From the NCBI GenBank assembly GCA_934462775.1, contig CAKSIR010000014.1:1-25694 (forward strand): 25,694 nt of DNA, given 5' to 3'. Below, piece by piece: positions 1-6,666 of this stretch. The notes beneath the pieces were generated by a model that worked only from the letters and a program-made list of their open reading frames with translations, was not told the DNA's origin and ran no database searches. Both the position numbers and the translations under genes were made by a program. Positions within the stretch are counted from its first letter, which is position 1. Every line of letters begins with the position of its first letter. Source of the DNA: an uncultured Ruminiclostridium sp. Its GTDB lineage: Bacteria > Bacillota > Clostridia > Oscillospirales > Ruminococcaceae.

Positions 1-37
1 CTCTCTGCGGAGAGCGACTTAGGGCTTTGCCCTAAGT
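1..37. repeat. Hairpin pair at the window edge, outer part of a dispersed repeat
   Basis: Two short inverted repeats lie side by side. CTCTC (1-5) pairs with GAGAG (10-14) across a TGCG loop. ACTTAGGGC (17-25) pairs perfectly with GCCCTAAGT (29-37) across TTT. No T-run follows, so these are not typical terminators. They run straight into the repeat at 36-92 and may be its outer half. The first hairpin may be cut by the window edge. Confidence 0.6.
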
Positions 38-92
38 ACCCACCACTTTTTGAAAAAAGTGGACAAAAACTTTAAATTTGACTTTTTCGACA
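36..92 (+). repeat. Dispersed repeat, copy A (inverted relative to copy at 25639-25694)
   Basis: This 57-base stretch begins GTACCCACCAC and ends TTTTTCGACA. It matches the reverse complement of 25639-25694 with about four substitutions and one indel. It contains a hairpin: CCACTTTTT (43-51) pairs with AAAAAGTGG (54-62) around a GA turn. The second copy has C-G in place of one T-A pair in this stem, so pairing is preserved. It has no reading frame of note. It is probably a genome-dispersed, hairpin-forming repeat; that it is multi-copy is inferred from the two copies seen here. Confidence 0.8.
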
Positions 93-98
93 GTCTGC

Positions 99-126
99 AA
101 TCCCTGCCGTATAGCAGGGATTTTTT
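99..126 (+). terminator. Rho-independent terminator of an upstream plus-strand gene
   Basis: AATCCCTGC (99-107) pairs with GCAGGGATT (114-122) around a six-base loop, and the T-run extends to 126. The gene it would end lies outside the window. The T-run almost touches the -35 box of the next promoter. Confidence 0.75.
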
Positions 127-127
127 G

Positions 128-156
128 TTGACTTAGCTCCATTGATATGCTATTAT
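128..156 (+). promoter_or_regulatory. Sigma-A type promoter for the hydroxyacid dehydrogenase gene
   Basis: The -35 box is TTGACT (128-133), the spacer is 17 bases, and the -10 box is TATTAT (151-156), preceded by an extended -10 TGC. Transcription would begin near 163, leaving a leader of about 22 bases. The ribosome-binding site GGGAG (173-177) sits seven bases before the ATG at 185. Confidence 0.75.
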
Positions 157-184
157 AAGTAATATAACAATCGGGAGATACGAT

Positions 185-1135
185 ATGAGAATTGTAATTA
201 CTGACAGCTCCACAGTTACAAAGGGCGACATCGGCTTTTCAAGCCTTGCAAAATACGGCACGGTCATTCGCTACGACCTGACGCCGCCCGAAAAGCTGAA
301 CGAGCGAATCCGCGGCGCGGACATGATAATCTGCAACAAAACCGTTATAAGCGCGGAAACAATGGCGTCATGCCCTACCCTTAAGTATATAGGTCTGTTT
401 GCGACCGGATACAACAACATTGACATTGAGTATGCCAAAGCACACGGCATTGTTGTATGCAATGCGCCGTCCTATTCAACAGACGGAGTTGCTCAGCACA
501 CCTTTGCTCTGATTTTGGAGCATTACAACAGGGTTTGCGAGTACAATAAGACTGTTGCCGAGGGCGACTGGATAAAAAGCAGAACTTTTTCCTACTTTCC
601 GCTGCCGATAGGCGAGCTTAAGGACAAGACAATCGGTATCGTTGGTTTCGGCAGCATCGGCAGGCAGGTTGCACAAATTGCCATTGCATTTAACATGAAG
701 GTGCTTGTAAACACAAGAACTCCGTCCGACAACAGTGAGGTTGAGTTTGCAGCCTTTGACGAGCTGCTTGAAAGGTCGGATATAATCACGTTCCACTGCC
801 TGCTTACTCCTCAGACAAACAAGCTGATGAATAAGGCTGCCTTTGAAAAGGTGAAGAAAAACGCGCTGATTATCAACACCGCAAGAGGACCTATCATCGA
901 CGAAGACGCCCTCCGCGAAGCGCTGGACAGCGGCAGAATTATGGGCGCAGGCATTGACGTGCTTGAGCAAGAGCCGATGAGTCCCAACTGCAAGCTTTTC
1001 GGTGCGCCTAACTGCATAATAACTCCCCATATTGCGTGGGCAGGACTTGAAACAAGAGAGCGCCTTATGGGAATTGTGGAGGATAACGTCAAAGCCTTTC
1101 TTGAGGGCAGAACGCAGAATAATGTGGCGGTTTGA
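185..1135 (+). CDS. D-isomer-specific 2-hydroxyacid dehydrogenase (hydroxypyruvate/glyoxylate reductase-like)
   Basis: This 316-residue cytosolic oxidoreductase interconverts a 2-oxoacid and a D-2-hydroxyacid with NAD(P)H. The order is an N-terminal catalytic half, the Rossmann domain with GFGSIG at 154-159, then the catalytic triad: Arg234 in NTARGP, Glu263 in LEQEP, and His282 in TPHIAWAG. Length and motifs fit an intact enzyme. After the second Rossmann strand the sequence is VNTRTP (175-180), without the Asp usual in NAD-specific members, so NADP(H) preference is inferred. The exact substrate (hydroxypyruvate, glyoxylate or another) cannot be read. The start is supported by GGGAG at good spacing and the promoter at 128-156. 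The next gene starts one base after its stop codon. Confidence 0.9.
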   Translation: MRIVITDSSTVTKGDIGFSSLAKYGTVIRYDLTPPEKLNERIRGADMIICNKTVISAETMASCPTLKYIGLFATGYNNIDIEYAKAHGIVVCNAPSYSTDGVAQHTFALILEHYNRVCEYNKTVAEGDWIKSRTFSYFPLPIGELKDKTIGIVGFGSIGRQVAQIAIAFNMKVLVNTRTPSDNSEVEFAAFDELLERSDIITFHCLLTPQTNKLMNKAAFEKVKKNALIINTARGPIIDEDALREALDSGRIMGAGIDVLEQEPMSPNCKLFGAPNCIITPHIAWAGLETRERLMGIVEDNVKAFLEGRTQNNVAV

Positions 1136-1136
1136 T

Positions 1137-1463
1137 ATGGACGATTTGGGACAGATTATTCAGACAGCCATTGTGGTCGTAATTGTCGTTCTGTTTATTG
1201 CCTTTGTTATGGCAGAATTATTTTACAAGGGTCGGAAACGTACAATTCACATTGTTAAAAAAAGAATTACCAAACACGGCGGATTAAATTCAATGCGCTC
1301 AAAAACCATATTCGTTAAAAATTACAGTGTTGACTGCTGCTATGACGGCTCAGACAAAATCCACACCTTAGGCTGTTCTTTTCTGCAATATGATGAGCTT
1401 AAACCGAACAAAGATTACACAGTTATTATCAAACTGAACAGCATAATTAAAATCTGCAAATAA
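1137..1463 (+). CDS. Small single-pass membrane protein, unknown function
   Basis: I do not recognise the family. The 108-residue product (from ATG 1137) has a hydrophobic helix at about residues 8-27 (IIQTAIVVVIVVLFIAFVMA). A basic patch (KGRKR, then KKRITK) follows, consistent with the C-terminal part staying in the cytoplasm, and then a soluble tail with three cysteines. The start follows the dehydrogenase stop by one base. GGCGG at 1126-1130 is a plausible but weak ribosome-binding site. Another in-frame ATG lies at 1122, and the frame is open back to 1032 inside the dehydrogenase. It probably shares the dehydrogenase transcript. A terminator begins two bases after the stop. Confidence 0.6.
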   Translation: MDDLGQIIQTAIVVVIVVLFIAFVMAELFYKGRKRTIHIVKKRITKHGGLNSMRSKTIFVKNYSVDCCYDGSDKIHTLGCSFLQYDELKPNKDYTVIIKLNSIIKICK

Positions 1464-1464
1464 A

Positions 1465-1489
1465 AAAGACGGGACAAAATCCCGTCTTT
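1465..1489. terminator. Bidirectional terminator between convergent operons
   Basis: AAAGACGGGA (1465-1474) pairs perfectly with TCCCGTCTTT (1480-1489) around CAAAA. T-rich sequence follows on the plus strand, and a T-run (complement of 1462-1467) follows on the minus strand. It therefore serves both the small membrane protein gene and the end of the ribosomal superoperon at rplQ. Confidence 0.85.
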
Positions 1490-1504
1490 CTTATTTTTAT
1501 GGAA

Positions 1505-1843
1505 TTAAACAAGCTCAATAATTGCCATTTCAGCAGCGTCGCCGCGGCGTGGTCCAATCTTGATAATTCTTGTGTAACCGCCGTTCTTGTCAGCGTACTT
1601 TGGAGCGATTTCGTCGAAGAGCTTCTTGGAAACGTCCTCCTTAGTTACATAGGCATAAACCTGACGCTTTGAATGAAGGTCTGTGTTCTTGCCAAGTGTA
1701 ATCATCTTTTCAGCCTCGCTGCGAACTTCCTTAGCTCTTGTTACTGTGGTTTCAATCTTGCCGTTTTCAAGTAAGAATGTAACCATAGCTCTCAGCATAG
1801 CCTTTCTATGGTCGCTGGTTCTACCCAGTTTTCTCATTGCCAT
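1505..1843 (-). CDS. rplQ: 50S ribosomal protein bL17
   Basis: This 112-residue protein of the large subunit lies near the peptide exit tunnel. The N-terminal [18 protein letters not shown] is the hallmark of bL17, and the frame runs full length to the usual [14 protein letters not shown] ending. It is the last gene of the superoperon, 41 bases after rpoA, the order common in Firmicutes. A purine-rich AGAAAGGAG precedes the ATG. Transcription ends at the bidirectional stem-loop 1465-1489. Confidence 0.97.
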   Translation of the reverse strand: MAMRKLGRTSDHRKAMLRAMVTFLLENGKIETTVTRAKEVRSEAEKMITLGKNTDLHSKRQVYAYVTKEDVSKKLFDEIAPKYADKNGGYTRIIKIGPRRGDAAEMAIIELV

Positions 1844-1884
1844 TGTGGTTTCTCCTTTCTGACAATATAATAATTATATGTCAA

Positions 1885-2841
1885 TTAGTTTTCATCTCCG
1901 GCTGCAAGGTCAAATCCGAGAGAAATGAGCTTTGCTCTAACTTCCTCGAATGACTTCTTACCAAGGTTGCGTACCTTCATCATATCGTCCTGGGACTTAT
2001 TGATGAGGTCATCAACAGTGTTGATACCTGCACGCTTTAAGCAGTTGAAAGAACGTACTGAAAGATCAAGGTCTTCGATTGTCATTTCAAGAATCTTGTC
2101 CTTGCTCTTGTCGTCCTTTTCAGCCATCAGCTCTGGCTGAATTGACTCGTCTGACAGGTCAACGAACAGTGCGAGATGTTCGCTGAGAACCTTTGCAGCG
2201 TAGGAAACAGCTTCCTTAGCGGAAATTGTTCCGTCTGTCCAAACTTCGATAGTAAGCTTGTCGTAGTCGGTTCTCTGACCAACACGAGTGTTTTCAACTG
2301 TGTAATTTACCTTTAAAACAGGTGTGTAAATGCTGTCAACTGCGATAACGCCGATTACAGGCTGGAGCATCTGCTTGTTCTTCTCAGCAGAAACATAGCC
2401 TCTGCCTCTGTCGAATGTAAGCTCCATGTAGAGCTTAGCTCCTGCGCTTAATGTTGCGATATGCATACCGGGGTCAAGAATCTCGATTTCGCTGTCGGTC
2501 TTGATATCGCCGGCTGTGACTTCGCATTCACCTTCCGCTTCAATATAAACTGTCTTTGGACTTTCACCGTACATTTTTGCGATTAAGCCCTTAACATTCA
2601 GGATAATTTCAGTTACATCTTCTTTAACGCCTGGGATTGTTGAGAATTCATGCTGAACCCCATCAATCTTAACGGATGTAACTGCAACTCCGGGCAAAGA
2701 GGAGAGCAATACACGTCTGAGGCTATTGCCAAGCGTGTTGCCATAACCGCACTCAAGTGGCTCAAGTACGAACATACCGTACTTTCCGTCGGGCTTAAGT
2801 TTCATGGTTTCAATTACAGGCTTCTCGATTTTTTCAAGCAT
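1885..2841 (-). CDS. rpoA: DNA-directed RNA polymerase subunit alpha
   Basis: The 318-residue alpha subunit dimerises to start RNA polymerase assembly. The N-terminal dimerisation domain has the signature [15 protein letters not shown] at 37-51. A short acidic linker (around EKDDKSKDK) leads to the helix-hairpin-helix C-terminal domain, which binds UP elements and activators, with [16 protein letters not shown] and [12 protein letters not shown]. Length is normal and the gene intact. AGGAGGG lies about seven bases before the ATG. It follows rpsD after an unusually long 204-base structured spacer, and rplQ follows 41 bases later. Confidence 0.98.
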   Translation of the reverse strand: MLEKIEKPVIETMKLKPDGKYGMFVLEPLECGYGNTLGNSLRRVLLSSLPGVAVTSVKIDGVQHEFSTIPGVKEDVTEIILNVKGLIAKMYGESPKTVYIEAEGECEVTAGDIKTDSEIEILDPGMHIATLSAGAKLYMELTFDRGRGYVSAEKNKQMLQPVIGVIAVDSIYTPVLKVNYTVENTRVGQRTDYDKLTIEVWTDGTISAKEAVSYAAKVLSEHLALFVDLSDESIQPELMAEKDDKSKDKILEMTIEDLDLSVRSFNCLKRAGINTVDDLINKSQDDMMKVRNLGKKSFEEVRAKLISLGFDLAAGDEN

Positions 2842-2871
2842 TATTTAACCCTCCTGCTTAGATTGTTGTTT

Positions 2872-2917
2872 CTTTGAACCCGTTCCCGCATAAGCGGGAG
2901 CGTGTCCGATTTCAAAG
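2872..2917 (-). other. Two-tier stem-loop just upstream of the rpoA ribosome-binding site
   Basis: The outer arms CTTTGAA (2872-2878) and TTCAAAG (2911-2917) are exact complements. Inside, CGTTCCCGC (2881-2889) pairs with GCGGGAGCG (2894-2902), with one G-U pair and an ATAA loop in the DNA as written. The element ends about 15 bases before the rpoA ribosome-binding site. It may set rpoA translation or mRNA processing. Confidence 0.55.
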
Positions 2918-2968
2918 GGTATTTCAACATTATTATGACAGTCTCAAAATATGATTGAACAAAACCCC

Positions 2969-3016
2969 CAGTTAATTTTAAATCACGATTACGCGATTGT
3001 GAATTAAAAATAACTG
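2969..3016. repeat. 48-base near-perfect inverted repeat in the rpsD-rpoA spacer
   Basis: The pairing blocks are CAGTTA with TAACTG, TTTTAA with TTAAAA, TCAC with GTGA, then a G-T pair and AT with AT. A single A-A mismatch separates each of the first three blocks, and the loop is TACGCG. The symmetry suggests a small hairpin element (REP- or MITE-like) or an RNA-processing hairpin. No T-run follows on either strand. Confidence 0.65.
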
Positions 3017-3045
3017 TACCATCAGCATTATATGCTTTTCGGCTA

Positions 3046-3642
3046 TTACTTAGAATATAACTCGATTACGAGGTGTTCTTCGATCTCGTAGTCTAATTCT
3101 TCACGCTCAGGTAAACGTGTTACCTTAGCGCTCATAGCTTCCTTGTTCATATCAAGCCAAAGCGGAATAACTCTACCGTTGGTAGCTTCAACAACCTGTG
3201 CAAACTTAGGGCTCTTCTTGCTCTTTTCGCTGAGTGCGATAACATCTCCAGCCTTGATTCTGTAAGACGGGATGTCAACCTTCTTGCCGTTTACTGTGAA
3301 GTGGCCGTGGCCTACGAGCTGACGAGCTTCACGTCTTGTAATAGCAAGACCCATTCTGAATACTACGTTATCAAGTCTTGATTCGAGAAGTCTGATAAGG
3401 TTGGAACCGGCTACGCCCTCTTCCTTAACAGCCATTTCGTAGTAGTGATAGAACTGCTTTTCAAGAACACCGTAGATGAACTTGAGCTTCTGCTTTTCCT
3501 TTAACTGCATTCCGTATTCAGAAACCTTTTTTCTTGAGTTTGCATTCTTGTTTCTGTTTGTTTCCTTACCGTAACCCATTACCATTGGGCTGATTCCGAG
3601 AGACTTGCATCTCTTTAAGACCGGCTGTCTATCTACTGCCAT
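3046..3642 (-). CDS. rpsD: 30S ribosomal protein uS4
   Basis: The 198-residue primary 16S-binding protein is an assembly nucleator and, in several bacteria, an autogenous regulator. The S4 RNA-binding domain is clear in the middle (SRLDNVVFRMGLAITRREARQLVGHGH). The N-terminus (MAVDRQPVLKRCKSLGIS) keeps only one cysteine, so this is the zinc-free form that lacks the four-Cys cluster. It lies between rpsK (71 bases upstream) and rpoA (204 bases downstream). GGAGG precedes the ATG. Confidence 0.97.
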   Translation of the reverse strand: MAVDRQPVLKRCKSLGISPMVMGYGKETNRNKNANSRKKVSEYGMQLKEKQKLKFIYGVLEKQFYHYYEMAVKEEGVAGSNLIRLLESRLDNVVFRMGLAITRREARQLVGHGHFTVNGKKVDIPSYRIKAGDVIALSEKSKKSPKFAQVVEATNGRVIPLWLDMNKEAMSAKVTRLPEREELDYEIEEHLVIELYSK

Positions 3643-3713
3643 ATTGATCCTCCGTTTATTTAATAAATATCGATTCTTAATTCGACTCTGAGCAAACTGA
3701 CTCAGTTAATAGG

Positions 3714-4121
3714 TTATACACGTCTTCTCTTTGGAGGACGGCAACCGTTGTGTGGGATTGGGGTTACGTCCTTGATAAGAGTAACCTTCAGGTTTACGCC
3801 TTCGAGAGCTCTGATAGCTGCTTCACGGCCTGCGCCCGGTCCCTTTACATATACTTCTACTGTCTTTAAGCCGTGTTCCATAGCTGCTCTTGCTGCTGTT
3901 TCAGCTGCTGTCTGAGCTGCGAATGGAGTGGACTTTCTGGAACCTCTGAAACCTAATCCGCCTGCGGATGCCCATGAAAGAACATTGCCCTGAAGGTCGG
4001 AGAAAGTAACGATAGTGTTGTTAAATGTAGACTGAATGTGAACCTGACCGTTTTCAATGTTCTTGCGTTCACGACGTCTGCGGATAACCGGCTTCTTACC
4101 GTTTACCTTAGCCTGTGCCAT
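3714..4121 (-). CDS. rpsK: 30S ribosomal protein uS11
   Basis: The 135-residue platform protein lies near the mRNA exit channel. The family signature [13 protein letters not shown] and the C-terminal [17 protein letters not shown] are present, after a basic N-terminus (RRRRERKN). A ribosome-binding site (AGAAGGG) precedes the ATG. It lies 18 bases downstream of rpsM and 71 bases upstream of rpsD, the standard alpha-operon position. Confidence 0.97.
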   Translation of the reverse strand: MAQAKVNGKKPVIRRRRERKNIENGQVHIQSTFNNTIVTFSDLQGNVLSWASAGGLGFRGSRKSTPFAAQTAAETAARAAMEHGLKTVEVYVKGPGAGREAAIRALEGVNLKVTLIKDVTPIPHNGCRPPKRRRV

Positions 4122-4139
4122 TAGTTTACCACCCTTCTA

Positions 4140-4508
4140 TTATTTCTTCTTGTTAGCGATTGTTTTCTTCGGGCCCTTACGAGTTCTTGCGTTGGTCTTT
4201 GTTCTCTGACCGCGGCATGGTAAGCCCTTACGATGACGAGTGCCTCTGAAGCAGTTGATTTCTACAAGGCGCTTGATATTTAAAGCAACTTCACGTCTTA
4301 AGTCACCTTCAACAGTGTAACCTGCGTCGATAACTTCACGGATCTTAGCTTCTTCATCTTCTGTTAAATCCTTAACGCGAGTGTCAGGATTAACGCCTGC
4401 TGCTGCCAGAATGTCATTTGCGGATTTTCTGCCAATACCGTAAACGTATGTTAAACCAATTTCAACACGCTTTTCTTTTGGTAAATCCACACCAGCAATT
4501 CTTGCCAT
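4140..4508 (-). CDS. rpsM: 30S ribosomal protein uS13
   Basis: The 122-residue head protein contacts the P-site tRNA and the 50S subunit through inter-subunit bridges. The frame opens [21 protein letters not shown], carries the helix-two-turn-helix region GRKSANDIL, and ends with the [15 protein letters not shown] tail that reaches the decoding site. AGGAGG precedes the ATG. It lies 30 bases downstream of rpmJ. Confidence 0.97.
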   Translation of the reverse strand: MARIAGVDLPKEKRVEIGLTYVYGIGRKSANDILAAAGVNPDTRVKDLTEDEEAKIREVIDAGYTVEGDLRREVALNIKRLVEINCFRGTRHRKGLPCRGQRTKTNARTRKGPKKTIANKKK

Positions 4509-4538
4509 ATTATTTCCTCCTGTTATTTTTAGGACTGA

Positions 4539-4652
4539 TTAGCCCTGTCTCTGCTTGTGCTTAGGGTCTTTACAGATAACCATAACTTTGCCCTTGCGCT
4601 TGATAACCTTGCACTTATCGCACATTGGTTTTACTGAAGGTCTTACTTTCAT
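4539..4652 (-). CDS. rpmJ: 50S ribosomal protein bL36 (zinc-binding form)
   Basis: Reading the minus strand from ATG at 4652 gives a 37-residue product beginning [20 protein letters not shown] and ending KHKQRQG, with stop TAA at 4541-4539. Cys11, Cys14, Cys27 and His32 form the zinc-binding set of the C+ type. AAGGAGGG precedes the start. It lies between infA (39 bases upstream) and rpsM, the usual place. It helps fold the peptidyl-transferase region of 23S rRNA. Confidence 0.96.
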   Translation of the reverse strand: MKVRPSVKPMCDKCKVIKRKGKVMVICKDPKHKQRQG

Positions 4653-4691
4653 TGTTTTAACCCTCCTTTTAAGGTTCGTTCAAAATGTTAC

Positions 4692-4910
4692 TTACTTTGC
4701 TCTCCAGGTGATTCTACCTTTTGTAAGGTCATAAGGTGACATTTCAACTTTTACTTTATCACCCGGCAGGATACGAATGAAATTCATACGCAGCTTGCCG
4801 CTTACATGAGCAAGTATCTTGTGGCCGTTAGCAAGCTCAACCCTGAATGTAGCATTGGGAAGTGCCTCAAGAATAACGCCCTCAACATCAATTACATCTT
4901 CTTTAGACAA
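4692..4910 (-). CDS. infA: Translation initiation factor IF-1
   Basis: The 72-residue single OB-fold protein binds the 30S A site during initiation. The sequence [20 protein letters not shown], the central [22 protein letters not shown] and the ending [12 protein letters not shown] are all typical, and the length is exactly that of the family. It starts three bases after the KOW-domain gene stops, suggesting translational coupling, and rpmJ follows 39 bases later. Confidence 0.97.
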   Translation of the reverse strand: MSKEDVIDVEGVILEALPNATFRVELANGHKILAHVSGKLRMNFIRILPGDKVKVEMSPYDLTKGRITWRAK

Positions 4911-4913
4911 GCT

Positions 4914-5177
4914 TTATTCACTCTCCTCGGCGATGTTAGCCGCAGCAGCCAGATTTCTCAGCTCGCTGCGAAGTTTCTTATTGGTTATACCCTCAACATT
5001 GATCGTTTTACGAGTTCTGCTGAGGTGCTTGATATTTTTCTTTTTTGGTTTCTCGACCTTACGTTCCTTACCGTCAGCAACAAACGCAAACCCGTTTTCC
5101 AGCCTCATTACAACCAGCCAGCTTCCGCTGTCGTGACCTGCAATGCTTCTGACAACCATTCCTTTTGCAAATTCCAT
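4914..5177 (-). CDS. KOW-domain RNA-binding protein (L14e-like)
   Basis: The 87-residue basic protein begins with a KOW-like segment (KGMVVRSIAGHDSGSWLVV, residues 5-23), followed by a lysine-rich stretch VEKPKKKNIKHLSRTRK. An alpha-helical, charged tail ends AEESE. Clostridial genomes commonly carry such a COG2163-like protein between map and infA. RNA or ribosome binding is inferred from the fold, and its precise role is not established. It starts 27 bases after map and stops three bases before infA. AAAAGGAACG upstream is a fair ribosome-binding site. Confidence 0.85.
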   Translation of the reverse strand: MEFAKGMVVRSIAGHDSGSWLVVMRLENGFAFVADGKERKVEKPKKKNIKHLSRTRKTINVEGITNKKLRSELRNLAAAANIAEESE

Positions 5178-5204
5178 CAGGTACGTTCCTTTTGCAGTAG
5201 CACC

Positions 5205-5960
5205 TTAGTGAGTCGGCAGCGTCATAATGAGCGGTTCGCCGTTGGTTATAGCAATTGTATGCTCGAAGTGAGCGCACATATTACCGTTTGCCTCAACAAC
5301 GGTCCATTTATCATCGAGAACTCTTACCTTCTCAGTAGATGAATTTATCATCGGCTCAATGGCGATTGTCATACCCGGAACAAGTCTTGGACCTCTGCCT
5401 GCCGAACCGAAGTTCGGAACCTCAGGATCCTCATGGAGGCTTCTGCCGACGCCGTGACCTATATAAGGCTTAACAACGTAGAATCCGTTGCTTTCAGCAT
5501 AGGTCTGGATCGCGTGGCTTATATCTCCGACTCTGTTTCCCGGAACTGCCATCTTTATACCTTCATAAAGGCTCTGCTTAGTTACATCCAGCAGCCGCTG
5601 AGTTTCGTCCGAAACCTTTCCGACTGTGAAAGTGTAAGTATTGTCGCCGTGGAACCCGTCGATGTAAGCTCCCACGTCAACCGAAACGATGTCGCCTTCC
5701 TTGATTACCTTTTTCTTTGACGGAATACCGTGGATTAACTCCTCGTTAATGGAAATGCAGGCACTTCCTTTAAATCCGTACAGTCCGAGGAAGGAGGGCT
5801 TTGCTCCCTTTGAGAGGATAAATTCATGAATGATCTGATCCAGCTCGTAGGTTGTCATTCCGACCTTTATGGATCTTCCCGCCAGTTCAAGAACCTGCGC
5901 GGAAATTTCATTTGCCTTCAGCATCTGCTGAATTTCTGCAGCCGATTTAACTTGAATCAT
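5205..5960 (-). CDS. map: Methionine aminopeptidase, type I
   Basis: The 251-residue cytosolic dinuclear metalloenzyme removes the initiator Met from nascent proteins after deformylation. The expected residues are present: His77 (substrate binding) and the metal ligands Asp95 (SVDVGA), Asp106 (HGDNTYTF), His169 (GHGVGRSLHE), Glu202 (IEPMI) and Glu233 (FEHTIAI). There is no N-terminal zinc-finger extension. It begins three bases after adk and sits with secY and infA, coupling protein maturation to ribosome supply. Confidence 0.97.
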   Translation of the reverse strand: MIQVKSAAEIQQMLKANEISAQVLELAGRSIKVGMTTYELDQIIHEFILSKGAKPSFLGLYGFKGSACISINEELIHGIPSKKKVIKEGDIVSVDVGAYIDGFHGDNTYTFTVGKVSDETQRLLDVTKQSLYEGIKMAVPGNRVGDISHAIQTYAESNGFYVVKPYIGHGVGRSLHEDPEVPNFGSAGRGPRLVPGMTIAIEPMINSSTEKVRVLDDKWTVVEANGNMCAHFEHTIAITNGEPLIMTLPTH

Positions 5961-5963
5961 TAC

Positions 5964-6596
5964 TTAACCCTCAATAGCTTTCAGTGTAAGCTTTGCGGTA
6001 TCTTCAATTTCATCCTGACCCTTAACTGTTACCAGCTTGCCCTTTGCCTCGTAGTAGCCCTTTAACGGAGCTGTCTTTTCGTGGTAAGTAGCCAGTCTTG
6101 ATAAAACTGTTTCGGGCTTGTCGTCAACTCTCTGTACGACCTTGCCGCCGCAGAGGTTGCAGATTCCTTCAACCTTAGTTGGCTTGAATTCAACGTGATA
6201 GGAAGCTCCGCAGCTTTCGCAAACGCGTCTGCCTGAAAGTCTTCCGCAGATTGTTTCATCAGGAACATCGATTTCAACAACCTTGTCAATCTGAACGCCC
6301 ATCTTGTCGAGAGCCTCAGCCTGACTTACTGTTCTTGGGAATCCATCGAGGATAAATCCGTTCTTTGCATCGTCCATTGCAATTCTGTCTTTAAGAATTC
6401 CGATTACGATATCATCCGGAACAAGGTCGCCCCTGTCCATGCATTCTTTAGCCGCCAGACCTGCCGGAGTGCCGTTCTTAACAGCTTCTCTCAGCATATT
6501 GCCTGTTGAAATAGCAGGAATACCGAGCTTTTCGCAGACGATTTCAGCCTGTGTACCCTTACCTGCTCCCGGAGCACCTAAAAAAATTAAGTTCAT
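5964..6596 (-). CDS. adk: Adenylate kinase with zinc-binding lid
   Basis: The 210-residue enzyme catalyses ATP + AMP to 2 ADP. The P-loop GAPGAGKGT lies at residues 7-15, the AMP-binding region includes TGNMLRE at 31-37, and FILDGFPRT lies at 81-89. The lid holds a structural zinc site from Cys126, Cys129, Cys146 and Cys149, as in Gram-positive long-form kinases. It follows secY after a 70-base spacer with a strong hairpin, and precedes map by three bases. Confidence 0.97.
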   Translation of the reverse strand: MNLIFLGAPGAGKGTQAEIVCEKLGIPAISTGNMLREAVKNGTPAGLAAKECMDRGDLVPDDIVIGILKDRIAMDDAKNGFILDGFPRTVSQAEALDKMGVQIDKVVEIDVPDETICGRLSGRRVCESCGASYHVEFKPTKVEGICNLCGGKVVQRVDDKPETVLSRLATYHEKTAPLKGYYEAKGKLVTVKGQDEIEDTAKLTLKAIEG

Positions 6597-6617
6597 ATTA
6601 ACTCCTTATACGGTTAC

Positions 6618-6655
6618 GGATTTAGAATTGAGTATCGCATACTCAATTCTAATCC
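6618..6655. other. Strong hairpin in the secY-adk spacer
   Basis: TAGAATTGAGTAT (6623-6635) pairs perfectly with ATACTCAATTCTA (6639-6651) around CGC. After a one-base bulge, GGAT (6618-6621) pairs with ATCC (6652-6655). There is no T-run on the minus strand, so it is unlikely to terminate the operon. It may be an RNA-processing or stability hairpin, or a small mobile hairpin. Confidence 0.6.
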
Positions 6656-6666
6656 TGATTCGTGTC

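Larger units (their letters stand above)
2842..3045 (-). promoter_or_regulatory. Long structured rpsD-rpoA spacer
   Basis: At 204 bases this is the longest untranslated gap inside the superoperon. It holds two strong inverted repeats, annotated separately at 2872-2917 and 2969-3016, and the rpoA ribosome-binding site. Neither structure is followed by a T-run on the minus strand, so termination is unlikely. A weak promoter-like pair, TTGTTC (2962-2957) and CATAAT (2937-2932), has a poor 19-base spacer. In E. coli S4 regulates this part of the operon from a different position, so an S4-dependent switch here is only a guess. Confidence 0.45.

Noticed and set aside
476..1030. 184-codon minus-strand frame opposite the dehydrogenase gene
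   Set aside because: It lies wholly antisense to a gene with clear catalytic motifs, has no ribosome-binding site or family features, and is a composition artefact.
2872..2917. Intrinsic terminator between rpsD and rpoA
   Set aside because: The stem is strong but not followed by a T-run on the minus strand, and rpoA-rplQ normally share the operon transcript.
4806..5342. 178-codon plus-strand frame across infA, the KOW gene and map
   Set aside because: It runs antisense to three well-supported genes and shows no domain. The sense-strand genes fully explain the region.
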